A stretch of DNA of 64,000 bases, taken from NCBI GenBank assembly GCA_902729315.2, contig LR746266.1:1245001-1309000 (forward strand), read 5' to 3'. Positions 51,799-63,348 of this stretch are shown here, in pieces. The notes below the pieces were generated by a model. It was not told the origin of the DNA and did no database searches. It saw only the letters and a program-made list of their open reading frames with translations. The first letter of the stretch is position 1. Each line of letters starts with the position of its first letter. The translations under genes and the position numbers were made by a program. This DNA is from Spirodela intermedia (lineage: Eukaryota > Streptophyta > Magnoliopsida > Alismatales > Araceae).

Positions 51799-52339
51799 CT
51801 TCCCCCTCTTCTTCTTTCCCTCCTCCCCTAAAGATTACTAGTTTTAGTCCGTACACTGTCAGGATGCAGCGGTCAAGAAGCCCCCTCTCAGAAGCAGATT
51901 TGTGAAGCTCATGGCCTGAAAGGAGCCTGCTTGATGTGTATATAGGTAGATGACTTGCTTCTTGATTCGTTGACTCGTTGGCTGATTCTATAATGGAAAC
52001 ATGTGCATAAATAGAAACAGTTCGCCCCCACCCTCACCCTTCCTTTTTTGGATAGGACAGGTTGAAAGTTGACCCGTGTGAATCCCGAGGAACCAGGAAA
52101 CGGCTCGTATCCCTGTATAAAAATAGAAAGTCAGCATGATCACCTATAAGGAGTATTGACTTTTTATGGCTGGGCGTTACTGCTTGCGTAAAAAAAATAG
52201 GCGTGAATTCACCCATGGGTCAACACTTTTGACCTTGACTGTCGACACCCAAGACAGAGTCAAGGGTTGACCTCAGTTGCTCGAGAGTCAACCCACTAGC
52301 ACGATGTAGAGGAAGACAAAAAAATTTATGGGTGTTGAC
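51795..52339. promoter_or_regulatory. Dense cluster of TTGAC (W-box core) pentamers
   Basis: TTGAC or its complement GTCAA occurs at 51795, 51970, 52069, 52156, 52219, 52229, 52235, 52259, 52267, 52287 and 52335, that is 11 times in about 545 bases where roughly one is expected by chance. TTGAC is the WRKY-binding core, but the same motif is enriched elsewhere in this window, so a regulatory role is unproven. Confidence 0.4.
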
Positions 52340-52466
52340 GCTCAAGTGGGTCTAAATAAAATGGATCAGATGTATAGTACTCGAAAAATGCTGGGACTCA
52401 AGACCTCGGGAGATGGGCCGTAAATCGGTGACTGGTTGTGGCCCAATAACCCCATTTGTGAGACAT

Positions 52467-52632
52467 TGGGCCTTTGGAATTGGCCTTTTATGAGCCGAGA
52501 TTGGGGAGTTTGACGGCCGGTCAGAGGCCTCCATATTGGGCCTGATATCTTGTGGGCTGGGCTGGTATAATGGGCGATGATGGGTCTGAGTGTGTGGGCT
52601 GGGCTTGGGGACTAGTGGGCTTTTAATGGGCT
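52467..52632 (+). promoter_or_regulatory. Site II (TGGGCC/T) cluster
   Basis: TGGGCC/T occurs at 52467, 52537, 52553, 52558, 52595, 52600, 52616 and 52627, all on the plus strand. Site II elements bind TCP factors in plant housekeeping promoters. A pyrimidine-rich stretch that could be an initiator follows at 52711. No coding sequence was recognised downstream. Confidence 0.4.
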
Positions 52633-52710
52633 TAGTTAAGCCCCCAGCCCGGGGGCATTGACCTATGGACTAACTTATTAAATGTTATTATATGTCGGGA
52701 ATTCTACTGT

Positions 52711-52800
52711 TCTATCTCTCTCTCGCTGTGTATCTATCTATCTCTATCTCTATCTCTCTCGTTCCCTCTCTCTCCTCTCTCTCCTCTCTCTCTCTCTCTT
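52711..52800 (+). repeat. Imperfect CT/ATCT repeat
   Basis: CT units interrupted by TATCTATC and TCC steps. Confidence 0.9.
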
Positions 52801-53017
52801 TTCTCTTTTCAATGCAGCGACGGGAGGAGGGGGGGGTGGGGTTGGGAGCCGGATGGAAAAGAGAAGAGGTCACGCAGGAGCAGGCGCCCCCCGAAAGCCA
52901 CGGCGGCGAAAGGTCTCGCCAAGACACGAACTTTGTCAGCCCGGACTGGTGATAGATGGATGGTCAAGGCACGGACAGCCCCTGAGGAAAGCGACCTCCT
53001 TTCACATGAGTTGTCAC

Positions 53018-53034
53018 GTCTCTCTCTACTCTTC

Positions 53035-53087
<53 letters not shown>

Positions 53088-53089
53088 TA
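53018..53089 (+). repeat. CT/GTCT compound microsatellite
   Basis: CT run with interspersed CTGTCT units. Confidence 0.9.
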
Positions 53090-55215
53090 CACTCGATGGA
53101 TCTGACGGCACAGTAGCCCTTCGCCAAACCTAAAGCCCATCGTCCTCCTAGACTCCCGGAAGCTTCCTTCAGCTGAGAGAGGCTTCGGCTTGATCCACAA
53201 GAGAGAGAGGGCCCTTTCGCAGGACTCAAGAATTAGGGCATCCGATGAGTCTACCGATAGAGACGATCGTGGAGAAAATTCTTGCCGATCCGACGGCAGA
53301 TGTGAGCCGTTGTGCATGAATTGAAAGCCGCAGATAGGAGAAAACTTCGCTGATCATCCCTCATGGGTTACTTCTTACATCAAATAAAATCTACATTCTC
53401 TCTCTAACGCGCTCAAACCCATCTCGCACATCTCTAACGCCCTCTGATCTCTCTCCAACATCTCTGTGTTTAGTTGCATTACTCCCTCACACAGGCTCCC
53501 TTCTCTCTCTTCTCTCTCTCTCTTCATGGTAGACAAATCGGAGACACCATAGTACAGCATAGTCTTCTATCCATCACACAACTGAGGTGAATAGAATATT
53601 CCTGCAGATCAAAGCGACTCTTTGACTCACCAACATAGAACATACGTGTTCACCATGAAAATGCAATAGCTCGCCTATTTCTTTTACTACTCAGAAAAAT
53701 GCCGTCGCCACTGAGAACAGCCGCGGTACCCCCATCCCGGAGTGTCCCACCCGGAAGGAACCCGGTCAAAGGCAGTTTCTTTCTCCTCAGGCGCTCCAGT
53801 TCCCTGCGCCCTTCGTATTTATTTACTTCCTCTCTCCCCGAGGAAAGTAGCTTAACCTAACCTGCTGGATCTACCCGGACGCGGATATCCTGGGGACATC
53901 CCCCAGTTCGATGGCCAATCCCTGCAGGGTATGAGCTGAGATCCTCATTCTCTCAAGGGCTAACTCTTTTCCGCATTTCGTCGACGAACAGCCGGAAACC
54001 TAAACAGGTTCATGTCTCCCTCTCGCTTAATCTTCCTTCTCTGGTTCGAAAATGTTTGAGGTCGGCGGGTTTCCTCCATTTCGTCTGTCCCTCCGTTCCG
54101 GATGAGGCCCCCCCTGCGATCAGCGCATGGGGAAGTTCTTCGTTCTCCGACTGGTTGATCGTTTTTTCTCTTCTTTTTTGTCTGCCACAGATTATGGTTC
54201 GATTAGCATGCGATATCACTCGTTCGGCTTGGTTTCATCGATTCCGCCGCTTCTATTTCTCTTTCTTATGCTGCAAATACGATGCTGGACGTGCTGGAAT
54301 GTGGCATTCTTCAAGAACTGATCTTTTGGCAGCTCTTTCAACCTCGCAGAAGCTCAGGGTTCGCCCAGAAGGGTTATGCTGCATTAAGAAGATATTCGAT
54401 GAGCTTGCTCCGCCCTCCATTTACTCATCTATCAATCTTTCTCTCTCACATCCCTTGCTCACGGGAGAGCAATATCAGCAACTCCGAGGCTCTGAACGAG
54501 TATTCGCGAAGAACCGTTTTAGGGAACGGTCGTATGATTTATGTTATTTTGTCGGAGCCAAGAAACGGCGATGGTCGTTCAGATTTGTCGTGGTTTTCTC
54601 TTCTGGAGATCGTCTGCCTCTTAGACGCATCTAATCGATGAATCTCTTCCTCATGATCTCAAATCGATTCTCATGCTGTAAGTTGTGGCCGGGGTCTGAC
54701 AAGTGCTGGGGCTGAGGTGAGATCAGTTTCCTCGTGTGCTTCCCACACAAAGGTTTCCCTCTCTACTGCTCGGCATTTATCTCTGCATACCGTTTGAGGT
54801 TCCCCGAGTTACTGGTCTCTTCACCCGCCTACTGCTATTAATGAGCTCGTGACGTACTGCGTCGCAGTAGACGGAGTGAAAACCAGTGTTTTTCCAGAGT
54901 CTCTGGATATTCTTCTCGTCAGATTGAGCTTCTACGGAAGTAAACTGGGTCCGGAGTTTAAGTAAACCTTTGAAATCCTTTGCTGGGTTGGATTGAGCTT
55001 CACTGCTCTGCTCGTCCTTGGGTTGTCTGATCTCTTGCGCCTTTTTTCCTCGTCTTTTGTCATCCGTTGATGTCGTCTTCGCTGTCGGAAGCTTCTTCAG
55101 AACGGTAATTGGGAGCCGAGTGGGTCTTTCGTTGATCCTCTTCGTCGATCTCTTCTTTCACTGGTGGATTCAAGTGGGTTTTTATGGAGATGTTCGAGGT
55201 CAACTTGAACGTAAT

Positions 55216-55219
<4 letters not shown>

Positions 55220-55294
<75 letters not shown>
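55220..55294 (+). repeat. Long pure CT microsatellite
   Basis: About 37 uninterrupted CT units, the longest pure dinucleotide run in the window. Confidence 0.97.
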
Positions 55295-55297
<3 letters not shown>

Positions 55298-55668
55298 CAC
55301 GCTCCCTGTTGCGTACAGTTTTGGTTGCGAGTTTTTCAGAAGGGTTCGCCGGGAGGAAGAGTGGGTAAGAAAGAGCGTCGTCCTTCGTCAGCCTGATGTT
55401 GTGGCATTCACGCTTCTCTCTCATCATTCACTATTTCTCTTTCAGAGAGTTGGAAAGAGCTTTCTTCAGTCCACTCATGGACGGGTTTAGGGTTTCGAAT
55501 CGTCTGCCGATTCATTCATTCGAACACTCGGTGGAAACGGACGAGTGGGGCAACGTGTAACTGTGACCCCTGTACCACCTTGTGGATGAACGAATGACGC
55601 GGGAGACGATTTCACCCCTTCCCTCCCATGCTTGGACTGAAGGGAGCTCCTTCCTCTCTCTCGAGGTC

Positions 55669-55670
<2 letters not shown>

Positions 55671-55712
<42 letters not shown>

Positions 55713-55902
55713 CAATGTCATGTAACCTTACAAATCTGAGATAGTGATCCCTACTTGCAGACATCAATCTTGTTTCCTCTCGCATGGGCACGCTCTCTCT
55801 CTCTCTCTCTCTTTAGCACTCATGTACCATGTAATCTTACTAATCTGAGAAAGTCCTCTCTACTTTCAGACGTCATTCTCATTTCCTCCGGCATGGGCAC
55901 GC

Positions 55903-55933
<31 letters not shown>

Positions 55934-56132
55934 CGCTCTCATGTACAAATCTGAGAAAGTCATCCCGACTTTCCGACATCACTTCGTGGGCGCGCTTCTC
56001 TCTCTTGCTAACAGGTCATTGATCGTATCTTATAAATCCAAAAGTATTCCTGCGCTTTTGAGACATCACCCTTGTTTCCTGCCGCGGGAACACCTCTCTC
56101 TCTCCCTCTCTCTCCCTCTCCCTCTCTCTCTG
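55671..56132 (+). repeat. Composite minisatellite: about four copies of a roughly 80-120-bp unit, each with a CT tract
   Basis: CT tracts at 55671-55708, 55792-55813, 55903-55929 and 56093-56132 alternate with related spacers. Each spacer has a variant of CATGTAA-CTTAC, AATCTGAGAAAGT, TACTTTCAGACATCA, TTGTTTCCTC and GCATGGGCACG just before the next CT tract. The third and fourth copies are the most diverged. Confidence 0.85.
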
Positions 56133-56529
56133 AGGTACATCGTTTTCGGGGCCGACATGACTGGGTTTGTCCTGTCAGTTCAATGTGTACTCTCGGTGGC
56201 ATCATGCAGTGGGAGCGGAATCTGTCTGAAGCCCATCGATGCCTCCCTTTATAATCTGTGAGCCCTGCGTTAGGGCACCCACCGCATGCTAGAATTAATC
56301 TTCGGAGCAGAGAACGCTGTCGGATGTGAATGGCCCCTCCCATCTCTCGTACGTACCCTCTTCCTCGTGCCACACCGTCACCAAGATCGATATACAGAGA
56401 TGAGAGAGAGAGAGAGAAAGAGCAAGGGTTCCGTGTGTTCCAGCGATAGCAGCAGTGGAAGTACGTCGGGGAGGGTTTTTTGTAGTCACCCGTTTATGAT
56501 CATCTATCCTTCTCAACTAGTTGCGGGAT

Positions 56530-56554
56530 TCTCTCTCTCTCTCTCTCTCTCTCT
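56530..56554 (+). repeat. CT microsatellite
   Basis: Pure CT run of about 12 units. Confidence 0.95.
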
Positions 56555-57293
56555 GACGGCTTCATGCAGGATCATGCCTTACGAAGACGTATCGGGCATC
56601 TCTCTCGGTCTAGTTTTTTCTAGGGTTTGCACGGTTGTCACCTTGCCCTAGATTAATCGCAGAGCTTGGGCTCCCTTCACGAGAAACAGAAAATCTAGAC
56701 GACCCCAAGAACTACTAGCGCTTCCTTCCGAGGACGGAGAGACAGAGAGAGAGAGAGATGGGAGTCAACGGGCAGTGACGGGCCCAGTGCTAGCCCGGAA
56801 CGTTGGTAAACCCCGCCCATATTACTAAACTTAGTTAAAACTATGGTAACGCAGAGAAAGAGGGTGGACAAATTTGGCGAGGACCATGAAAGAGGTGAGA
56901 GAAAATAGCTTTTGTCTGAATGTGAGAGAGGACCACTCTCCTTACCCGGGGATCTCTGACTTTCTCTAGGTTTTGGGCCCACTCTGAGGCCTAGTCCCTG
57001 AAAGCGAATTAGTATTTTCTCGCCAATGAGCACGCTCCACGAGGAGAGAGAAAGTAGCCCCTCTATCTCTCTAGACGGCGGACCATATATATACATATAA
57101 CACAAAGGGAGTTTCTGTTCATCAGGAGGAAATTGCAGGGGACCCACACTTTACTCGCCGAGAATTCTCGGCGATGAGATCGCCCAGATATGTGGTTTTC
57201 CTTCTCTTGATATACAGCTGACCTAGTCCGATGAGAGAGATTGCTAAACCAGCATCCTTCTCGAGGAGAATCTACACTGGGTTGCCCAGTTGA

Positions 57294-57296
<3 letters not shown>

Positions 57297-57327
<31 letters not shown>
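57297..57327 (+). repeat. GA microsatellite abutting the PILS stop codon
   Basis: GA run immediately downstream (minus strand) of the TGA at 57329-57331, so the mRNA carries CU repeats directly after the stop. Confidence 0.95.
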
Positions 57328-57328
<1 letters not shown>

Positions 57329-57330
<2 letters not shown>

Positions 57331-57525
57331 AGAAGAGTAAGTTTAGATAGAGAACGATCCATCCAGCCATTGAGAAAACCGCGAAGACGTGGACCCAGAA
57401 GAGCACCGCCGCTGCCTCCCGCCCGCAGCCCTTCAGATTAGCGACGGCACCTGGAGTCAGTTGGAAAAGAGGAGCGAGCATCCTGGTCAATGTCGGTCTA
57501 ATCACTCTGATATCAAGGTGAGAGA

Positions 57526-57570
<45 letters not shown>

Positions 57571-58987
57571 ATACAAGCATGGGAATCGGTAAAAACTACG
57601 AAAAAAATCAGCTTTTTCTTGATGTTTACAGGAAGGGAAAGCCAACACCAAGAACCTTGATGGGAATCTAATGTTTCTTTATTTCTCAACGAGATTCTGA
57701 CTTCTTAGCTACTTTGAGTTCGTGTGTTGTGGTCCCGAGCTGGGATGGTCAACGCCGGGGAGGCCTCCAGCCCGCGGCTAAGTCAACTCTAGACCCCTCA
57801 ATCTCCTCCCAATCAGAGATCACCCAAAGGAAGGCTGCGGATTAAAAAGATCACCTGAGAGAACCGAAGTGGGCATGGAGTGCTGAAGGAGGAGGACGAA
57901 CTTGAACATCTTGTCCCCTCTGGGGAAGAAACCCAGCTTCTCCGCTAAGGAGACGATGCCGAGCCCCGTCGGCGGAACCAGCACCAGGCGGGCGAATATG
58001 ATGGCGGCCGTTGTCCGAATCCCCAGCTTCGAGCTTCCGGGCCCTGAAGAACAGCCGAGGAACACGGGAAAGGTCAACCATTGATTCCGTCTTCTCCCTG
58101 GCTGGGATCTGGGAACTGTTAGATTTCGCCCAGAAATCACAGCGTCCCCATGAAGAGATCGCTGTCGACGATCTCAGTTCAACTGAGTTCTTCGAAGGAG
58201 GGTTGACTTTTTTTTTTAATGAGGAGAAGACGGGCAGAAGAAGGGAGAGAGAAACTGAGGATATTTATAGAAGTGGAATGGACTTACCGTCGATAAGGTT
58301 ACCCCCCAGAGCCAGCAAAATGCACGGAATCATTGCTTCCCTGCCATTAATCAAGACTATTGTGAGATGAAGACTTCCATGCATCGACATGATCATACCA
58401 AGTCTGTGAGCAACGAAGCATCAAGATGAAACTAGATTAGCTCATCCATGGGACTTCTAGATGAAATTTTAATTTATTCTAATATTATTATTTGAACTAA
58501 AGTGAATATATAATAACTATAAATTTTCTTCCATTTCAATAATATGCAGTTTCATGAGAGAGGAGAGTTTATAAATATTCATCTAAAGTTAATTAGATAG
58601 GACTTTGGGGTTTTCATATGCCATGAAATATATATTTTCATTAAATGAAAATAATAAAGTTGCATTTATGTCCTTAAAAGGAATAATTACAAGATGGAGA
58701 ATAATTACAAGAGTTCCCGAATTATGAGACGCAAAAAACAAAATGTGAGGATGTATTTAGAATAGAATAAGGAAAGCTGTTGAGCCAGGGCAAATTGTGT
58801 AGACATTGCCAACAGGTTCAGGTGAAAATCAAAGGAAGCACAATAAAATATATGCTCATAATTTCTCATATTTGATTAAAGATTATGAAGGTTCCCTCAT
58901 ATCATCATATTTATTAGAATACATTTCATTTACAAACTGCCCATCTTACAGTTCTAAAAATTTACATAAACCCTAAAATGATGGTAC

Positions 58988-59034
<47 letters not shown>

Positions 59035-59581
59035 TTTTAAAAAATATTTGAACATAATTTAATTGAAAGATTATTCATATTTGTCAGTCTTGTGAAGTAT
59101 GTGGCATGGAACTCCTACTAAAACTACAATCTAACATAAAATAAGCACTATTTCATTTCCCAGCATGACTAATGGAAGTAAAAAGCTGAAGATTGATTTA
59201 AAAGCATAAAATAGTAGCTTAATTTCATATGTCATCGATCATCGAAAGTAGCTTAACAGAAAAAACACCCGTGGTAAGAATGAACTTGAACTGTCCAAGA
59301 TAAATTATGCAAATCAATTGGCGTACCCCAGAATGATGCAGCTATCAGTGAAAAAGAAGAACGGAGCATCATCCGTGAGAATCAAGCGCTTCAGAAAAGG
59401 TATGGTTCCAATAACCAAGGCCAGAATCTGTGACAAGCAAAAAGCATACGTTAAATTGCAAGAACATTGATCAGTTGATTTTAAGTTGCTACCTCTTAAA
59501 ATAGATGAGCATCTAAACTAAAAAAATTCCATCACAGAACAACCTCAAAATCACTGAAGAGCATCACACGTGCACGTAGAA

Positions 59582-59638
<57 letters not shown>

Positions 59639-62600
59639 CAATAATAGTTTTTCGAATGACTTGGAGTCATCTACAAAATTACTCGATTGGCCTTCTCTCT
59701 AGATTATGATTCAGCTGAGTATATAGAAGTGAATCATCATAAAATTTGGTCACTTTCCTTCTAGAGCGTTGGTTGGTTCAAGAAGCATGACCAAGATAGT
59801 TGAGTCAGTTGATCTGGAAATAAATCAGCAATGAACTACAAAGGACATAATGCAGCCACTATTCAAGAAACAAATTATCCGTAGGAATTCATCCTTCAAA
59901 TTTAATGTTCTCCCGGAATCTTACCGGGGACTTGAGATTTTCTAAAGGCAGAAAACAGTATAATTGCACAGTAGAATAATCTTGTACTGAGTCAGGTTTA
60001 GGCGGCCAACTTACAGATGCAACTATGGGTGGCTGAAGAATCTGCTTCAACTTCAGCTTTTCCATCAAAAACCACAAGATGCTAGTCATCTGGAACAGAA
60101 AAACAATAATTAACGAATTTTATCTACATTAAAAAGTTTAACAAAAGTCAATAAATTTATCATATTTTAAATTCCCTTGACAACAGAATCCAATGTTTTA
60201 CAGTATTTTTCATTCCCCGGGTAGAATATGTTGGGAGTACGAATCCTTCAAAAAGTCCTTTTTTTAACAGAATAGTGTTATCATTTCGTCCTTGCCCACT
60301 TTTGAGAGATGGCGTCTGTGAGGACGTCAGTAGATCAACCTCAAGAGTACTCCGGCACTTGCAAGGGATTAGAAGAACATTTACCGAGTTTCTACTCGCT
60401 AGAAAATCAAAGCATGCGCTCAAACCAACCTTGGAAGCAAAAACATGCCACTGCTCATCAATTTAATGAGGTAGACTATGATCATAGTTCCAAAAACATA
60501 GAGTGTATTATTTAGAGTCATGAACAAGTTCCGTTTGACTCAAGTGTGCATAGAATGAGAGTCCACTTGGTGCTGAGCGGCTAAAAAAAACACCTTTAGT
60601 TGCATTTTAAGTAACCTCGCAATTATGTGGAGACATAAGAAGCATTTTTGATATTGTAACAACTCATTTAAAAAATCGAGGAAAAGAAGCTGAGCATTAC
60701 AATTATGAATATTATCGAGAGACAAGTTTTGCTTGCCAGACTTCCTTCAGATCCTTTAACATATTCAGAAAACATAAAAGAATGAAGTTACCAGATTAAT
60801 TTCATAAATTTCTACCTTTCCTCCCCTAGAAGAAAGCTCTGATGGCTCAAGCGCTTGCGCAGTTAGTAGAGGCACCTGCTCTGGTGAAGGATTAGAGTGA
60901 CGGTTTTTAATCGGAAGCTTTTCCTCTGTGGGACAATCAAAGGAGCCTCCAGGCGGAGGTGAAAGCATCTGAAACACGAATGTGTACAGAACAATGGCGC
61001 CAACCTGCCACAAGAACATACTTTGAGGTACAACTTTATGTTTCCTGGGAGATGTCATCTATGTACGAATAATTTAAGATATTGTTAACCAACCTCCAAT
61101 GCCACACGAAACAGAAGTTTTCAAACGATTAGATCAGTGAGAAATTCATAAACAGAGAAAAAATGATATGTAATAACTAGAGAAAATATGACAGTCAGTT
61201 ACAATTAGCTCGGTAGTTTTAGAAATAATTAATAATTTAAAGCATTAACAACAGTTTATAGGTGGCAGAGGGCGATAATTTGTGCCTGGGAGGATAAATT
61301 ACAAAAATTGAGAAGGCTATGGAAGAGAAGAACATATAAATGAAGAAACCCCCCAGAGAACAGGAAAAAAAGCAGAAACGAAGAGGTTTTCCAAACATCT
61401 AGTTTAAAAGTATAAATATAAACCATTGAAAAGGAAAATCGTGATAAATTCGGTGGACAGACTTACCCATTGTCCAAATGAGATATATGCGGTCCCATCC
61501 GTACTACATTTGTCAGAGTCGCCAAAAGGGTTTGTTGCATCTCGGCACAAAGCAGAAATTAAAACGAGAGGAACATTTCCGATATTCCCTGCATTTCACC
61601 AAAAAAATTAAGTGGACCAAATTTATGACATAATAACAAAATATCGCGAGAAGTGATCGTCCCTTCATATAGCAGAATATTATCAGTACTAGAGAAAACC
61701 CATTCCTAGTTACTTTCAAATGTTAACTTCGAACAAAAATAAATGTTCTATGGTTGGAATGCATCCATAAATGGGTGTGTAAATTCTGCAATAATCTAGA
61801 TGCTTGAAACTCCTGTCATAGCACCTCTAATGAGGTGCAGAATTTACACACCCATAGAGTAAAACGAGGGACAGAATGATCTGAATAACGAGGGACAGAA
61901 TGATCTGAATAGAGTAAAACGACGAAGAATTTCAATTATCTAATTCAGATACATCTACTAGTATTCAATAATCAATTATGTATGCATACAACATACTTTC
62001 TTTAGATTTTCCGAATGGAACTAGTCTACATAGGCAGGAATCAGACTGCTAAGTGCTTCTCCAGTAAGTAAATGAAACTGCTTAAGGAAATAATAACCAG
62101 ACTGTTCTCTTGATACATCTTTAGGCATATGCAAACAAACACATGAGCATAAAATAGCAGAGAAAGGGACTACTGAGTTCATCAAAGGAAAAAATGGGAA
62201 TAAAGTAGGGAAATCTTCAAATCAAAACGGAAGCTTGTTGTTCATTATATAACATTTAAGTTTAGGGAAAAAACAAGAAACTTACCAATTCCAATATGTA
62301 CAATAGTGAACTTGAAATATGGATAAGGAGGCCGGATAATAGATGCAACAATAAAACCAATTAGTGAACCTGATATTGTAGCAAGAATGACGTTGACTGG
62401 AATAAACCACCTGCAAATGGAGATCCATCATCAACAGCCTTTAAATATATAATTCCAACTACTTTAAAAAAGAAACTCTGAATGAGATACGTGTTCTGTC
62501 TATCCCATCAAGAAAACTAGAAGCAGTACATTAACCTGATGGAACTTTCAGTCACCATACAACAGGAATTTAATGCTTTTAGCCTCTCAAGATAAAAAAA

Positions 62601-63348
62601 TTATATAAAATCTAAACGTTTTTCAGATCAATAGGTTTTATTTCCTTTATCAAGGGTCTCATTTTAGGCTAACATATAGCGTACTTATGAAATGATGCAT
62701 AAATTCTGAAGTCACGTCTCACCCAACTGATCCTGTAATCACCAACAAAAATACACAGAAAAGGTACTCACCATTCAATCATTTTCTGTAATGTGATTGC
62801 TCGCCCAAGTTGTGAGAAAATCAGACAAGGAAGAAGAAGAGAGAAGACCAGCTGCAGCAGATATTTGCAAAGGTTTTAGTTATTCAAGAGCGTAGGCAGT
62901 GGAAAAGCAATGAGCTCGACTACACATCAAATGTCAGAAGTAATGAGTTTGATCCGGCCTGAGCTATCTCCCTGTGGAATTACAAGTTTTTCGTGTAGCT
63001 TATTGAAGTTACAATCAATTTAATGAGATTATTCAATTTCAAAATAACTAGAGGAATGGTACCTGAAAACTCCTGAAAAGAAACTGTTTGAAATCTAAAC
63101 TCGAGGAATAAAAATGGTTTTCATGCATTGTTGTTGAGATAAAGGAAATATTATTCACTACTCACCCCGTTTAGAAGCTTCCGACCATTAGCAGGTAGAA
63201 TGTTGACATACTTTGAGGCCATGAGTAACCCCAGGGAGCACACAGTGAAGACCTTTGCAATAGGTAGAACAGCAAACACCATGCTCTCCAACAGGGATTT
63301 TCCTCCACCCTGGCTAGTGACGATAGTAGATAACAAGTACCTCTCCAT
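57329..63348 (-). CDS. PILS: PIN-LIKES (PILS) auxin efflux carrier family protein
   Basis: Ten exons on the minus strand: 63166-63348, 62772-62851, 62286-62410, 61467-61588, 60792-61004, 60015-60089, 59327-59427, 58288-58340, 57855-58043, 57329-57450, about 420 residues. Hydrophobic blocks at both ends (AVLPIAKVFTVCSLGLLMAS, LVFSLLLPCLIFSQLGRAIT; AAVLFWVHVFAVFSMAGWIV) flank a hydrophilic loop (about residues 175-235), the topology of the family. Signature stretches include GNIGNVPLVLI, LKLKQILQPPIVAS, PCILLALGGNL and VLLLQHSMPTSVLSG. PILS proteins sit in the ER membrane and limit nuclear auxin signalling by intracellular auxin accumulation. Exon 5 may instead end at 60816 (eight residues shorter). 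The start follows a leader acceptor. The last two exons are visibly GC-richer than the others. Confidence 0.95.
57531..57567 (+). repeat. GA microsatellite in the last PILS intron
   Basis: On the minus strand this is a CT run inside intron 9 (57451-57854), about 80 bases before the acceptor. Confidence 0.95.
58991..59030 (+). repeat. GA microsatellite in a PILS intron
   Basis: Pure GA run of about 20 units in the intron between exons 7 and 8. Confidence 0.95.
59585..59637 (+). repeat. Compound AT/AG microsatellite in a PILS intron
   Basis: AT run passes directly into an AG run, between exons 6 and 7. Confidence 0.95.
61771..61855. repeat. Perfect 20-bp inverted repeat with 45-base loop
   Basis: The arm 61771-61790 (ATGGGTGTGTAAATTCTGCA) is exactly complementary to 61836-61855. 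It lies in PILS intron 3. It could be a miniature transposon remnant or a structured RNA element. Confidence 0.85.
61865..61911. repeat. 24-bp unit, two tandem copies
   Basis: CGAGGGACAGAATGATCTGA plus AATA/ATAA spacer repeated twice, ten bases after the inverted repeat. Confidence 0.9.

Larger units (their letters stand above)
52801..57328. other. Gene-poor, CT-rich region; no gene recognised
   Basis: About 4.5 kb between the receptor kinase and the PILS gene. It is unusually rich in CT (left) and GA (right) tracts. A plus-strand frame at 54056-54634 (192 codons) is the longest but has no family signature. The sequence at 53700-55200 looks like GC-moderate transcribed leader or noncoding exon material, but I cannot show splicing or coding. 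The right end should contain the 3' untranslated region of the PILS gene. Confidence 0.5.

Noticed and set aside
52692-53229. Several overlapping frames of 60-144 codons
   Set aside because: They arise from CT/GA repeats, giving Ser-Leu or Arg-Glu dipeptide strings.
54056-54634. 192-codon plus-strand frame in the CT-rich gap
   Set aside because: No family motif, no supporting splice pattern and poor coding character; kept only as part of the unassigned region.
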